Positions 1-8,424 of a DNA stretch of 64,000 nucleotides are shown here, one piece after another. This stretch comes from an uncultured Eubacteriales bacterium. Its GTDB lineage: Bacteria; Bacillota; Clostridia; Christensenellales; Borkfalkiaceae. The DNA lies in the NCBI GenBank assembly GCA_905209085.1, contig CAJLRM010000008.1, positions 72,218 through 136,217 on the forward strand, read 5' to 3'. A model generated the notes under the pieces. It was not told the DNA's origin. It did not search any database and saw nothing but the letters and a program-made list of their open reading frames with translations. Each line of letters begins with the position of its first letter. Position 1 is the first letter of the stretch. The position numbers and the translations under genes were made by a program.

Positions 1-810
1 GATCTCGGTCAGTTCGTCGCGTTTAAAAAACTTAAAGAGGGGCGGATTGAAAAGCTCGGCCGCCTGTTTTTTAAGTTTTTCCTTCAAGGGCCCGTCCCCC
101 GCGAGGACGAGCTGTATCTTCCGTTTGTGCCGTGAGAGCGTCGCGGCTTCGAGGAGGATGTGCTGCGCTTTTTCCTGAGAATATCTCCCCGAACAGAGGA
201 TGACGTATTTGTCCTTAAACGCTTCGGGCTTGTCCGTCTTTTGCAGTTCGCAAAAAAGGGGATCGACGCCGTTGGAAATCACGAAGCCATTGGTGGGACC
301 CGTAGAATTTTCAAAGACGTTGCGAATGAATTGCGTGGGATAATGCACGCAGTCGCAATGCCGATAGACGGCGCGGTAGAAATTGCGGTACACCTGTTCG
401 TTAAACCACTGATTATTCATCATTTTCAGGTGATTGGAAAGGTTTTCCGCCTGACAGTGAAAGCTCGCCGTGACGGGAATATCCAATTCCTTGGCTATTT
501 TCAGCGCCGCGCGGGCAAGGATAAAGGGAATGAGCAGATGCACCACGTCCGCGTTTTCGATCGCCGCGCGCAGGACTTTCTTTTGCGGCTTTCCCAGCGT
601 CACGCCGTTCTTCTCCACGTAGCCGTTGAGGAACAGGAAGTTGATTTTCGGAACGCGCACCTCTCCTTCCAGCAACGGCACGTCCGATTCGGGACAAACG
701 ATAGTAAGAGCATGACCCTGTTTTTTTAAAAAACGGATCAGATTCATAGCGGCGACCACGGTGCCGTTATTTTCTTTCAGGGGAACGTCGCAGACGATAG
801 TTATGTTCAT
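1..810 (-). CDS. GT4-type glycosyltransferase (3' end outside window)
   Basis: The first 270 codons of a GT-B fold glycosyltransferase are present; the gene runs off the window start. It should transfer a sugar from an activated donor to a lipid or glycan acceptor at the cytoplasmic face. The N-terminal Rossmann-like half begins MNITIVCDVP and keeps a glycine-rich NNGTV loop; the second half begins near residue 205 with CSGRYSQEKA, and LAGDGPLKEKL near residue 236 is the donor-binding signature of family GT4. The ATG at 810 follows AAGGAA at a good distance and is preceded by a consensus promoter, so the start is firm. The acceptor cannot be told. It is divergent from a GH32 gene, with no evident functional link. 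Confidence 0.9.
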   Translation of the reverse strand, partial: MNITIVCDVPLKENNGTVVAAMNLIRFLKKQGHALTIVCPESDVPLLEGEVRVPKINFLFLNGYVEKNGVTLGKPQKKVLRAAIENADVVHLLIPFILARAALKIAKELDIPVTASFHCQAENLSNHLKMMNNQWFNEQVYRNFYRAVYRHCDCVHYPTQFIRNVFENSTGPTNGFVISNGVDPLFCELQKTDKPEAFKDKYVILCSGRYSQEKAQHILLEAATLSRHKRKIQLVLAGDGPLKEKLKKQAAELFNPPLFKFFKRDELTEI

Positions 811-847
811 TTAAAATTCCTTATTCCCTTCACTTTTGCTGTTTATC

Positions 848-876
848 ATTATAAGCGTTTTTCCTGTTTTTGTCAA
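848..876 (-). promoter_or_regulatory. Sigma-A promoter of the glycosyltransferase
   Basis: On the minus strand TTGACA (876-871) and TATAAT (853-848) are separated by exactly 17 bases, a perfect match to the vegetative consensus, 38 bases before the start codon. Confidence 0.85.
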
Positions 877-904
877 GAAAACCCGTAACGGTTTTTCACA
901 AGTC

Positions 905-933
905 TTGACAAAAGGGCGGAAACGCGCTATAAT
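905..933 (+). promoter_or_regulatory. Sigma-A promoter of the GH32 gene
   Basis: TTGACA (905-910) and TATAAT (928-933) with a 17-base spacer, perfect consensus. It sits back to back with the equally perfect promoter of the divergent gene, 28 bases between the two -35 elements. Confidence 0.87.
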
Positions 934-995
934 GACGGTATACCCAAAATAAGAAATTTCCCGAAAAACGGGGAATTTTGTCTAAGGAGAGAAGA

Positions 996-2318
996 ATGAG
1001 CATCCAGCGTCCCGTATTCCACTTTGCCCCCGAAAAAAATTGGATGAACGATCCGAACGGTACGCTGTATCGCGACGGGATCTATCATCTGTTTTATCAG
1101 TATAATCCCTGCGGCGCCGAATGGGGAAACATCTGTTGGGCGCACGCGGTGAGCGCGGATCTCGTCAATTGGGAAAGAAAAGGCGTCGCGCTCTCTCCCG
1201 AAACGCAAAAAGGGGAGCGTTGGTGCTTTTCCGGCTGCGCCGTGGAAACGGGGGACGGGAATAAAATTTTCTATACCTCGATCGGCTTCGAGGAGGACGC
1301 GGTGCGGTTTCATGCCTCGCAGGTCATTTGCGAGGCAAATCGGGATTTTTCCGTCATTCGCCGCAGCGGACATCGCCTGAAAACGGGGATTCATCCCTTC
1401 CCCGTCACGGAATGGCGGGATCCGTTCGTCTTTTCCTTTCGCGGCGCGCAGTATATGGCGCTGGCGGGAATCGCGGAGAAAGCGAGCGTCTTTCTCTATA
1501 AGGCGTCGGACGCTTCCCTCAACGAGTGGGAATATAAAGGCGTATTGTTCTCGGTGGATCAGGATTTCGTGGAATGTCCCAATGTGGCGGTGTTCGGAGA
1601 TAAGATCGTTCTCTTATACACCCTCATGGAAGATTGCCGCGTCCATTATGCGGCGGGCGCCTTTGACGGGGAACGCCTTGCCGTCGAATCCGAAGGGGTG
1701 ATCGACAGCGGAAACAATTGTTTTTACGCGTCCAATCTCTCCCGCACGAAAGACGGCGGCTACGCGCTTTACGGCTGGCTTCGGGAAAGCCTCGGCGGAC
1801 TTTCTCCCTGCGCCGGATACAGCGGCTGTCTGGCGCTTCCCCGGACTCTCGATTTTGTCGAGGGCAGAGTTCTGACGTTTCCCGTAAAGGAATTTGAGAA
1901 GCTTGAAAAGGGAGTGCTGTTTTCGAGTACGGAGGCGCGCGGCGTCGAATGCCGCGCAAAGACGGCGACGGCGCGCATCCGCTTTTCGTCGTCGGAAGAC
2001 GTGGAATTTGAACTTTTGAAAAACGAAAAGGAAAGGGTACGGGCGACTCTTACGGACGGAAAATTAAAGGTGGAGCGGTTCACTTCTTTGTCGGAGGCGG
2101 ATTCGAGAACTCTCTTTGCCGCGGTGGACGGGGACGAATTTTTCTTCGACGTCTTTATAGACGGCACGGCGGTGGAGATATTCGTGGGCGGAAGCGCCGC
2201 GCTGAGTTTTCGTTTTTATACGAAGGCGGAGCACGACACGCTTTTTGCCCTGCGGCAAGGCAGCGTACGCAACTTAAAAATTTCCGAACTCTCTCCCGCG
2301 GAGATTCGCGGAGAGTAA
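996..2318 (+). CDS. GH32 beta-fructosidase / sucrose(-6-phosphate) hydrolase
   Basis: A 440-residue glycoside hydrolase of family 32, cleaving terminal beta-fructosides such as sucrose, sucrose-6-phosphate or short fructans. The three catalytic blocks of the five-bladed propeller are visible: WMNDPNG near residue 16 (nucleophile Asp), WRDPF near residue 143 (transition-state stabiliser) and ECPN near residue 190 (acid/base Glu). The C-terminal 130 residues fit the beta-sandwich domain. There is no signal peptide, so it is cytoplasmic. ATG 996 is chosen because AAGGAGAG lies 5 bases upstream; a TTG at 978 is in frame but lies before that site. No PTS or sugar permease adjoins it, so the uptake route and the phosphorylated or free nature of the substrate are unknown. 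Confidence 0.92.
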   Translation: MSIQRPVFHFAPEKNWMNDPNGTLYRDGIYHLFYQYNPCGAEWGNICWAHAVSADLVNWERKGVALSPETQKGERWCFSGCAVETGDGNKIFYTSIGFEEDAVRFHASQVICEANRDFSVIRRSGHRLKTGIHPFPVTEWRDPFVFSFRGAQYMALAGIAEKASVFLYKASDASLNEWEYKGVLFSVDQDFVECPNVAVFGDKIVLLYTLMEDCRVHYAAGAFDGERLAVESEGVIDSGNNCFYASNLSRTKDGGYALYGWLRESLGGLSPCAGYSGCLALPRTLDFVEGRVLTFPVKEFEKLEKGVLFSSTEARGVECRAKTATARIRFSSSEDVEFELLKNEKERVRATLTDGKLKVERFTSLSEADSRTLFAAVDGDEFFFDVFIDGTAVEIFVGGSAALSFRFYTKAEHDTLFALRQGSVRNLKISELSPAEIRGE

Positions 2319-2409
2319 ACGCTTTGAAAGAGCGCGCAGGGCAGGGCTGCGTCTATCGAATAAAAACGGATAAATTTTGCAAAAAAGTCGAAAATTGTCG
2401 GATACGATA

Positions 2410-2438
2410 TTGACAAAACTTCGAAAATGAGATATAAT
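2410..2438 (+). promoter_or_regulatory. Sigma-A promoter
   Basis: TTGACA (2410-2415), 17-base spacer, TATAAT (2433-2438): perfect consensus, driving the membrane-protein gene that starts near 2495. Confidence 0.85.
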
Positions 2439-2494
2439 AACGGAAAGCGGTTTTCTATGTGCTTTCCGATGGAGGAGGGAACGTCTGCAAGAAG

Positions 2495-3070
2495 ATGATT
2501 ACGAAAATTATTTCTACGATGGCGGTTCTCCTGGAACTGATCGTCATATTGGTGATCCGTTCGAGGCGGGATAAAACGGGAAGCGTGCGTTTGGAAAAAT
2601 CGGGGGAGGGGCGTTTCGTCGTCCTGCTCGCTCCCATTTCGAGATGGATCGCCTATACGGCTTACGCCGTGGGAGGGATCGTCTGCCTTTGCGCGGCGCT
2701 GGAAAAGACGCGGGGAGATATTCTCTACGGCTTCGCCTTGGGGAGCGTTTTTCTTTGTGCCGCCACCTATTGGATCGTCAGATGTTTCCGTTGGAAGGTG
2801 GAACTTTCCGGGGAAAGGATTTATTGCCGCGGAACTTTGGGCAGAGCCAAAGTTTTTTCGTGGAGCGAAGTTCGTACCGCTAAAATGCAGTTCGAATACG
2901 TGCGCGTGTGCGGAGAGGTCATGGTGCAGTTCGACGATACGAAGGGCAGATCCGTTCGTTTCCCCATCCCCGCGCTGTATGCGGACGAAGTGGGGGCGCT
3001 GATCAAAAGCCATCCGAAAGTGATCTTCAACTCCACGCAGAATAAGTCTTCCATGAATTTTAAAATTTAG
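2495..3070 (+). CDS. Small membrane protein with C-terminal PH-like domain
   Basis: About 191 residues. A hydrophobic segment at the N-terminus, then two more (roughly residues 50-70 and 80-100) are followed by a beta-rich soluble C-terminal half, an arrangement like bacterial PH-domain and DUF6560-type membrane proteins; that family guess is from architecture only. The start is unsure: ATG 2495 has GGAGGGA 14 bases upstream, which is long; a GTG at 2459 is in frame but has a weaker site and lies before the GGAGG. It has its own consensus promoter and no obvious partner. Function unknown. The 176-residue gene at 37922-38452 has a similar layout (two membrane segments then a beta-rich domain) without clear sequence identity. 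Confidence 0.7.
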   Translation: MITKIISTMAVLLELIVILVIRSRRDKTGSVRLEKSGEGRFVVLLAPISRWIAYTAYAVGGIVCLCAALEKTRGDILYGFALGSVFLCAATYWIVRCFRWKVELSGERIYCRGTLGRAKVFSWSEVRTAKMQFEYVRVCGEVMVQFDDTKGRSVRFPIPALYADEVGALIKSHPKVIFNSTQNKSSMNFKI

Positions 3071-3154
3071 CCGCCGCGGGGATACGGCGTATACGGCAGG
3101 GAAAAAACGAAAGGGCGCTCGGTTCTTTCGGGTTAGGAGAGATATAGAAAAGAG

Positions 3155-3745
3155 ATGAAAGAAGACAAAAGAATCGTAAAGACAAAAAGAGAACTCAAAA
3201 AAACCTTGGCAGAGCTGTTAAGGGAAAAGCCTTTCGAGCAGATAAGCGTAAAAGAGATCTGCGATCGCTCTTCCACCAGCCGTATCACTTTTTACACCCA
3301 TTATAAGGACAAATGCGATCTGCTGAACGACCTTTTTAAGGATTTCAGCGATCGGGTACGGGAGTCGTGCGGGGAAATGTCGGACTGCGGCGACCCCAAA
3401 AACGGGTTGACGGCATTTTTGAAAAAGCTGCTGCACGGCGTCGTGGAATGCGTGCAAGAGAATAGCTTTTTGATCAGGGAAATCGACGCGGAAAAGAATT
3501 CGTATCTGACGTTTGCTTTCAAATGCTACATAAGCGAGGCGATCGAAAGCGCGCTTCGGCTGCTCACCCAAAAGTTCCGATGCAGATATAAGTCGGAAGA
3601 GGCGTTTGCCTTCGTGCGGGGAGGATTCGTTTCCCTCTGCGTCTATGCGGTCGGCGCCCATTGTTCCCAAACCGCTTTGGAAAAGAAGATGGTGAAGCTG
3701 ATGCAGGACGTGGTGGAGTCAAATATCCTGTTCGTCCACGAATAA
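3155..3745 (+). CDS. TetR/AcrR family transcriptional regulator
   Basis: A 196-residue dimeric repressor-type protein. The N-terminal 60 residues form a TetR helix-turn-helix: KTLAELLREKPFEQISVKEI followed by the recognition helix SRITFYTHYKDK, very typical of the family. The remainder is helical and would bind an unknown ligand; it resembles the TetR_C_8 class found in DhaS-like regulators. The gene stands alone between a membrane protein and the convergent PFOR gene and is closed by a strong terminator, so the target is not evident from context. AGGAGA lies 14 bases before the ATG, a little far. Confidence 0.87.
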   Translation: MKEDKRIVKTKRELKKTLAELLREKPFEQISVKEICDRSSTSRITFYTHYKDKCDLLNDLFKDFSDRVRESCGEMSDCGDPKNGLTAFLKKLLHGVVECVQENSFLIREIDAEKNSYLTFAFKCYISEAIESALRLLTQKFRCRYKSEEAFAFVRGGFVSLCVYAVGAHCSQTALEKKMVKLMQDVVESNILFVHE

Positions 3746-3823
3746 GGCGTTGCGCAAAGAGTGATAGGCGGGCTTTCCGAGCGCCGAAAAGAAGGCGGGA
3801 GCGCGGTCCGTTTTTTAAATCTT

Positions 3824-3864
3824 CCCCGCGGGTTATCCATCGATAACCCGCGGGGCGTTTTATT
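3824..3864 (+). terminator. Rho-independent terminator after the TetR gene
   Basis: Perfect 13-bp stem (3824-3836 with 3843-3855, CCCCGCGGGTTAT arm) with a 6-base loop, followed by a T-rich tail. Confidence 0.9.
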
Positions 3865-3940
3865 CCCTCCGTCAGAGGCGAGGGAAAGGGCGCTTTCCTT
3901 TATCGCTCTCGGCTAAAAGGAGCGTTTGAGCGCATAAATA

Positions 3941-3973
3941 AATCCCCGACGGAATTTTCCGTCGGGGATTTTT
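3941..3973. terminator. Bidirectional terminator, mainly for PFOR
   Basis: Stem AATCCCCGACGGA (3941-3953) pairs with 3958-3970. T-rich tails are present on both strands. It lies just downstream of the minus-strand PFOR stop codon and 230 bases beyond the TetR stop. Confidence 0.85.
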
Positions 3974-3993
3974 GAGTGCAGTCTGAAAAGAAA

Positions 3994-6900
3994 TTATTTG
4001 CCCGCCATCTTTTTATAGCCGGCAAGACGCTCTTTGGAGGCTTCTTCCGTTTCCTTATACAGCTCTTCCGCGAGGGCGGGCTCCGTCTTCTTCAAGGAAG
4101 CGTAGCGGACTTCGCCTTGCAGGAACGCCTGATAATCTCCCGTGGGATCCTTGGAATCCAGCGTGAAGGGATTTTCGCCCTTTTCGGCAAGCTCGGGATT
4201 ATATCTGTAAAGCTGCCAGTATCCGCAGTCCACCGCGTTCTTTTCCTCGGTCTGGGATTTGCCCATGTTGATGCCGTGGTTGATGCAGGGCGCGTAGCAG
4301 ATGATAATGGAGGGACCGTGATAAGCTTCCGCTTCCTTCAACGCCTTGACGAACTGCGCTTTGTCCGAGCCCATGGAGCACTGCGCGACGTAGACGTATC
4401 CGTAAGTGGCGGCGATCATGCCGAGGTCCTTCTTCTTCACTCTCTTGCCGCCCGCCGCGAACTTCGCAACCGCCGCGATGGGAGTGGCTTTGGACGCCTG
4501 ACCGCCCGTATTCGAATACACTTCGGTGTCGAGCACGAGGATGTTGACGTCCTCGCCCGAAGCGATGACGTGGTCGAGTCCGCCGTAGCCGATGTCGTAT
4601 GCCCAGCCGTCGCCGCCGAGGATCCAGAAGGATTTTTTGACGAGGCAATCTTTGTCTTTATAGATTTCTTTGGCGAGTTCGTCGCAGTCGCAGCCGCAGT
4701 CCTTGCAGTCTTCGAGGCATTTCACCAGTTCCGCCGCCGCGGCTTTGCTGCCTTTCGCGTCGTCGAGATTGGCGATCCAGTTTTCGCAGGCGGCTTTGCC
4801 TTCCGCCCATGCGTTCCATTTTTCGGCCAAAGCGGCTACCTTGTCTTTCAGCGCAAGTCTTCTCGCCTTGTATGCGAGGCTCATGCCGTAGCCGTATTCC
4901 GCGTTGTCCTCGAAGAGGGAGTTCGCCCAGGCGGGGCCGTGACCTTCTTTGTTCACCGTATAGGGGCAGGTGGGGGAAGAACCGCCGTAAATGGAGGAAC
5001 AGCCCGTCGCGTTGGCGATGATCATTCTGTCGCCGAAAAGCTGCGTAAGCACTTTGACGTAAGGGGTTTCGCCGCAGCCCGCGCAGGCGCCCGAAAACTC
5101 GAACAAAGGCTGAGAGAACTGAGATTTTTTGACGTCCGCCATCTTTGCGATGACGTCCGCGGGCGCGTAGGGAAGTTCCTGCGCGTAGTCCCAATTGGCG
5201 GCTTCTCTCGCCGCGATGGTTTCCAGGGGAACCATATTGAGGGCGCGGTTTGCGGGATCGACTTTCGTGCCGTTTTTCGCCGCGTCGCTGCCCGCTTTCT
5301 GATTGACGGGGCAGACGTCCGCGCAGACGCCGCAGCCCATGCAGTCGAGCGGGGAAACCTGAATGCGGAATCCGTAGCCTTTCGCCTGCAAAGCGGGTTT
5401 CGTCTTGAAATCGGCGGGCGCGGAAGTGCCTTCGGCGACGAGATAGGGGCGAATGGTCGCGTGCGGGCAGACGAAAGAGCACTGCGCGCACTGAATGCAC
5501 TTGTCGATATTCCATTCGGGAACGAGAACGGCGACGCCGCGTTTTTCGAACTTGGTCGTACCCGTAGGTACGGAGCCGTCGGCGTTGAACGCGGAGGAGG
5601 GCAGTTTGTCGCCTTCGAGCGCGAGTATGGGCGCCACGACGTTCTTGAAATAGTCGTTGTCCGCAAGTTTCACCATTTCCGCGCCTTCCGAGGTGGTCGC
5701 CCAGGAAGCGGGAATGTCTATTTTCACGAGGTTTTCCTTTGCGGAATCGATGGCGTTGTAGTTCATCTGCACGATGGCGTCGCCCTTGCGGGAGAAGGAC
5801 TTGTACGCCATGTATTTCATCAGCGCCACGGCGGTGTTCTTGTCGTTTTTATCCGCGCTCTCATAGGGCATGATCTGAGGATTGATGCAGAAGAACGCCG
5901 ATTGCAAAATGGTGGACGTCTTGCCGCGAAGTCCCAGTTCTCCCGCGATCTTGATGGCGTCGATGACGTACAGTTTCGCGTGCTTCTTGGCGAGAATATT
6001 CTTCATTTTGGCGGGAAGCTCTTTTTCGAGCGCTTCCACGCTCGTCCATTCGCAGTTCAACAGGAACGCGCCGCCCTCTTTGAGGTCGGATACCATGTCG
6101 TAACGGGTGACGTAGGAAGGATTGTGACAGGCGATGAAGTCCGCCGCGTCGATGAGATATTCGGACTGAATGGGCTTGTCCCCGAAACGGAGGTGCGAAA
6201 CGGTGATGCCGCCCGATTTTTTGGAATCGTAGAAGAAATACGCCTGCACGTACTTGTCGGTGTGATCGCCGATGATCTTGACGGTGTTCTTATTGGAGCC
6301 CACCGTACCGTCGGAGCCAAGTCCGTAGAATTTACAGGAAGTGGAGCCTGCGGGCGCCGCGTCGAGTTTTTCCGAAAAATCGAGAGAGGTGTTCGTGACG
6401 TCCTCGTAAATGCCCACGGTGAAGTGGTTTTTCGGCTCTTTCGCTTCGAGATTCTTGTAGACGGAAAGCACCATGGTAGGGGTGAATTCCTTGGAGCCGA
6501 GTCCGTATCTGCCGCCGTATACTTTGACGTTCGCCCTGCCCTTTTCGAGAAGCGCGGCGCATACGTCGAGATATAAAGGCTCGCCGAGGGAGCCGGGCTC
6601 CTTGGTCCTGTCGAGGACGGCGAGTTTTTTGCAGGAAGCGGGGATCGCGTCCACGAACGCGGTCGCGTCGAAGGGACGGTACAGGCGCACTTTCAAGACG
6701 CCGTATTTCTTGCCCTGCGCGTTGAGCTTGTTGACGGATTCCTCGATGGTTTCCGCGCCCGAGCCCATGACGACGATGACTTCTTCCGCGTCGGGCGCGC
6801 CCACGTAATCGAAGAGGTGATAGCTTCTGCCCGTATAAGCGGATACGGCTTCCATCATTTCTTTGACGATTGTGGGGACCGCCTGATAGTAGGCGTTCGC

Positions 6901-7611
6901 GGTTTCTCTGTTTTGGAAATAGGTGTCGCCGTTCTGCGCGGTGCCCTTCTGAATGGGATGTTCGGGATTGAGGGCGCGGGCTTTGAACTCGTCCACGTAC
7001 TTCTGCATCCCCAGCTTATCGAAAATCGCCTTGATCTCCGCATAGTCGTTTGCTTCGTCGAAACCGTCCACTTTGGAATATTCGTGGGAAGTTCTGAATC
7101 CGTCGAAGAAGTGGAGGAAGGGCACGCTGGATTTGAGCGTGGCAAGGTGCGCCACGAGAGCGAGATCCATCGCTTCCTGCACGGACGAAGACGCGATCAT
7201 CGCATACCCCGTCTGACGGCAGGCCATGACGTCGGAATGATCGCCAAAGATGTTCAGCGAATGCGCCGCGAGCGCACGAGCGGATACGTGCATGACCATG
7301 GGCAGAAGTTCGCCCGAAATCTTATACATATTGGGGATCATCAGGAGCAGACCCTGCGACGCCGTATAGGTAGTAGTGAGCGCGCCTGCGGAAAGGGAAC
7401 CGTGAACGGCGCCCGCCGCGCCGCCTTCCGACTGCATCTCCGCGATTTTGAGCTTTTGGCCCCACATATTGGTGCGGCCCGCGGTAGCCCATTCGTCGGC
7501 GGACTCCGCCATCGGCGAAGAGGGAGTGATGGGGTAGATGGCGGCAACTTCCGAGAACGCATACGCGACGTGCGATGCGGCGGTATTGCCGTCGATGGTC
7601 ATTTTTTTCAT
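3994..7611 (-). CDS. nifJ: Pyruvate:ferredoxin (flavodoxin) oxidoreductase
   Basis: A 1205-residue single-chain PFOR, the usual length, converting pyruvate and CoA to acetyl-CoA, CO2 and reduced ferredoxin in fermenting anaerobes. Seen in order: N-terminal domain with YPITPSSPMAE near residue 27; the CoA and gamma domains; two 4Fe-4S clusters around residues 705-755 (CIQCAQC...CP and CMGCGVC...CP); the cysteine pair ACAGCGE near 845 for the proximal cluster; the TPP-binding GDGWAYDIGYGGLDH near 1003 with DTEVYSNTGGQ. ATG 7611 is used, with GGAGGC 7 bases upstream; the TTG just before it is unlikely. It is monocistronic, with its own promoter and terminator, as expected for a central highly expressed enzyme. 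Confidence 0.97.
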   Translation of the reverse strand: MKKMTIDGNTAASHVAYAFSEVAAIYPITPSSPMAESADEWATAGRTNMWGQKLKIAEMQSEGGAAGAVHGSLSAGALTTTYTASQGLLLMIPNMYKISGELLPMVMHVSARALAAHSLNIFGDHSDVMACRQTGYAMIASSSVQEAMDLALVAHLATLKSSVPFLHFFDGFRTSHEYSKVDGFDEANDYAEIKAIFDKLGMQKYVDEFKARALNPEHPIQKGTAQNGDTYFQNRETANAYYQAVPTIVKEMMEAVSAYTGRSYHLFDYVGAPDAEEVIVVMGSGAETIEESVNKLNAQGKKYGVLKVRLYRPFDATAFVDAIPASCKKLAVLDRTKEPGSLGEPLYLDVCAALLEKGRANVKVYGGRYGLGSKEFTPTMVLSVYKNLEAKEPKNHFTVGIYEDVTNTSLDFSEKLDAAPAGSTSCKFYGLGSDGTVGSNKNTVKIIGDHTDKYVQAYFFYDSKKSGGITVSHLRFGDKPIQSEYLIDAADFIACHNPSYVTRYDMVSDLKEGGAFLLNCEWTSVEALEKELPAKMKNILAKKHAKLYVIDAIKIAGELGLRGKTSTILQSAFFCINPQIMPYESADKNDKNTAVALMKYMAYKSFSRKGDAIVQMNYNAIDSAKENLVKIDIPASWATTSEGAEMVKLADNDYFKNVVAPILALEGDKLPSSAFNADGSVPTGTTKFEKRGVAVLVPEWNIDKCIQCAQCSFVCPHATIRPYLVAEGTSAPADFKTKPALQAKGYGFRIQVSPLDCMGCGVCADVCPVNQKAGSDAAKNGTKVDPANRALNMVPLETIAAREAANWDYAQELPYAPADVIAKMADVKKSQFSQPLFEFSGACAGCGETPYVKVLTQLFGDRMIIANATGCSSIYGGSSPTCPYTVNKEGHGPAWANSLFEDNAEYGYGMSLAYKARRLALKDKVAALAEKWNAWAEGKAACENWIANLDDAKGSKAAAAELVKCLEDCKDCGCDCDELAKEIYKDKDCLVKKSFWILGGDGWAYDIGYGGLDHVIASGEDVNILVLDTEVYSNTGGQASKATPIAAVAKFAAGGKRVKKKDLGMIAATYGYVYVAQCSMGSDKAQFVKALKEAEAYHGPSIIICYAPCINHGINMGKSQTEEKNAVDCGYWQLYRYNPELAEKGENPFTLDSKDPTGDYQAFLQGEVRYASLKKTEPALAEELYKETEEASKERLAGYKKMAGK

Positions 7612-7726
7612 CAAAAAAGCCTCCGTTTATATAATATCGTGTTTATGTCAGGCGCAGGCAAAAACATTCCCGCCGTTTACGGCGGAAAGTCATGCCCGGC
7701 ACCCGCTCTATTTCACATACAGTAAT

Positions 7727-7755
7727 ATTATACTTTCTTTTTTTCCATAAGTCAA
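7727..7755 (-). promoter_or_regulatory. Sigma-A promoter of PFOR
   Basis: On the minus strand TTGACT (7755-7750), 17-base A-rich spacer, TATAAT (7732-7727). The resulting leader of about 110 bases holds an imperfect stem (around 7670-7690, CCGCCGT with ACGGCGG) followed by TGTTTTTG. Confidence 0.82.
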
Positions 7756-8210
7756 TACCAAAATACCAAAAAACAAAAGAAATTCCGTTAAAATTCGTGT
7801 AAAATTATTTTTTTTCGCGTTTATGGCGCAAAAAATGCGGGTAGCGCTTTCGTCCGGGAGGTCGAGCGCGCCGCGGGGAGAAATCGCGCGCCGCCCGGAG
7901 AGCCTGCGGACGGAAAAAAAGCGGCGTATGTTTCTTTGTGAAAAGGCCGGCGCTTGCCCGAAACCTGCGGCGGGAGAAGCGGGGCGTTTTTTCCCGTTTC
8001 TTAGTCCGCGCGCAACAAATAGAGTTATCGGAAGTGCCTTGATGTAAAGTAGGACATAAAATAAGCATTTGCGAAAATTCCGCTCTCGGAAAAATCCCTT
8101 TCGGGATGCGTCGGAGGGAATAGCGGGAGCAAAAAGGAGCCGACGAAGGAAAGCGTAAAGAAAAATCGATAAAAAAATCGTCGGAAAAGGATAATTTCAC
8201 CTCATTTTCA
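7756..8210. other. Intergenic region between divergent PFOR and ECF operons
   Basis: No open frame here has a plausible ribosome binding site or recognisable product. I see no further promoter or RNA element; the promoters of the flanking transcription units lie at its two edges. Confidence 0.5.
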
Positions 8211-8239
8211 TTGTAATGGCAAAAGAAATTTGCTATAAT
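8211..8239 (+). promoter_or_regulatory. Extended -10 promoter of the ECF operon
   Basis: TTGTAA (8211-8216), 17-base spacer, TATAAT (8234-8239) preceded by TGC, giving an extended -10. The leader to the ATG at 8425 is about 180 bases. Confidence 0.8.
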
Positions 8240-8302
8240 AATAAAGTACACAAAAACTTATGCGAAAACGTAAGACTGAAAATCGGGCGAAGGAAGAGCG
8301 AT

Positions 8303-8336
8303 TGCCGCAAGACAATTGATTGCGGCAGTGTTTTTG
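8303..8336 (+). promoter_or_regulatory. Terminator-like hairpin in the ECF leader (possible attenuator)
   Basis: TGCCGCAA (8303-8310) pairs perfectly with TTGCGGCA (8320-8327), followed by GTGTTTTTG. It lies between promoter and first gene, so it would end transcription prematurely unless regulated. A smaller hairpin (CTTATG...CGTAAG around 8259-8276) precedes it. No known riboswitch core was recognised. Confidence 0.5.
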
Positions 8337-8424
8337 CGCCTGTGCGGGACAGGCCGCCGCGCGGAGAATTGCGGTCGCGGCAAAGACGGAACTTGTGCCG
8401 CGGACGTTTGGAAAACGAGAAAAA

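Noticed and set aside
3976..6576. An 866-codon open frame on the plus strand
   Set aside because: It lies opposite the PFOR gene, has no ribosome binding site, and its Arg/Gly/Phe-rich sequence mirrors the codon bias of the real gene.
8039..8067. TTGATG and CATAAA as a promoter upstream of the ECF operon
   Set aside because: Spacing to any -10-like element is wrong; the extended -10 promoter at 8211 is far better.
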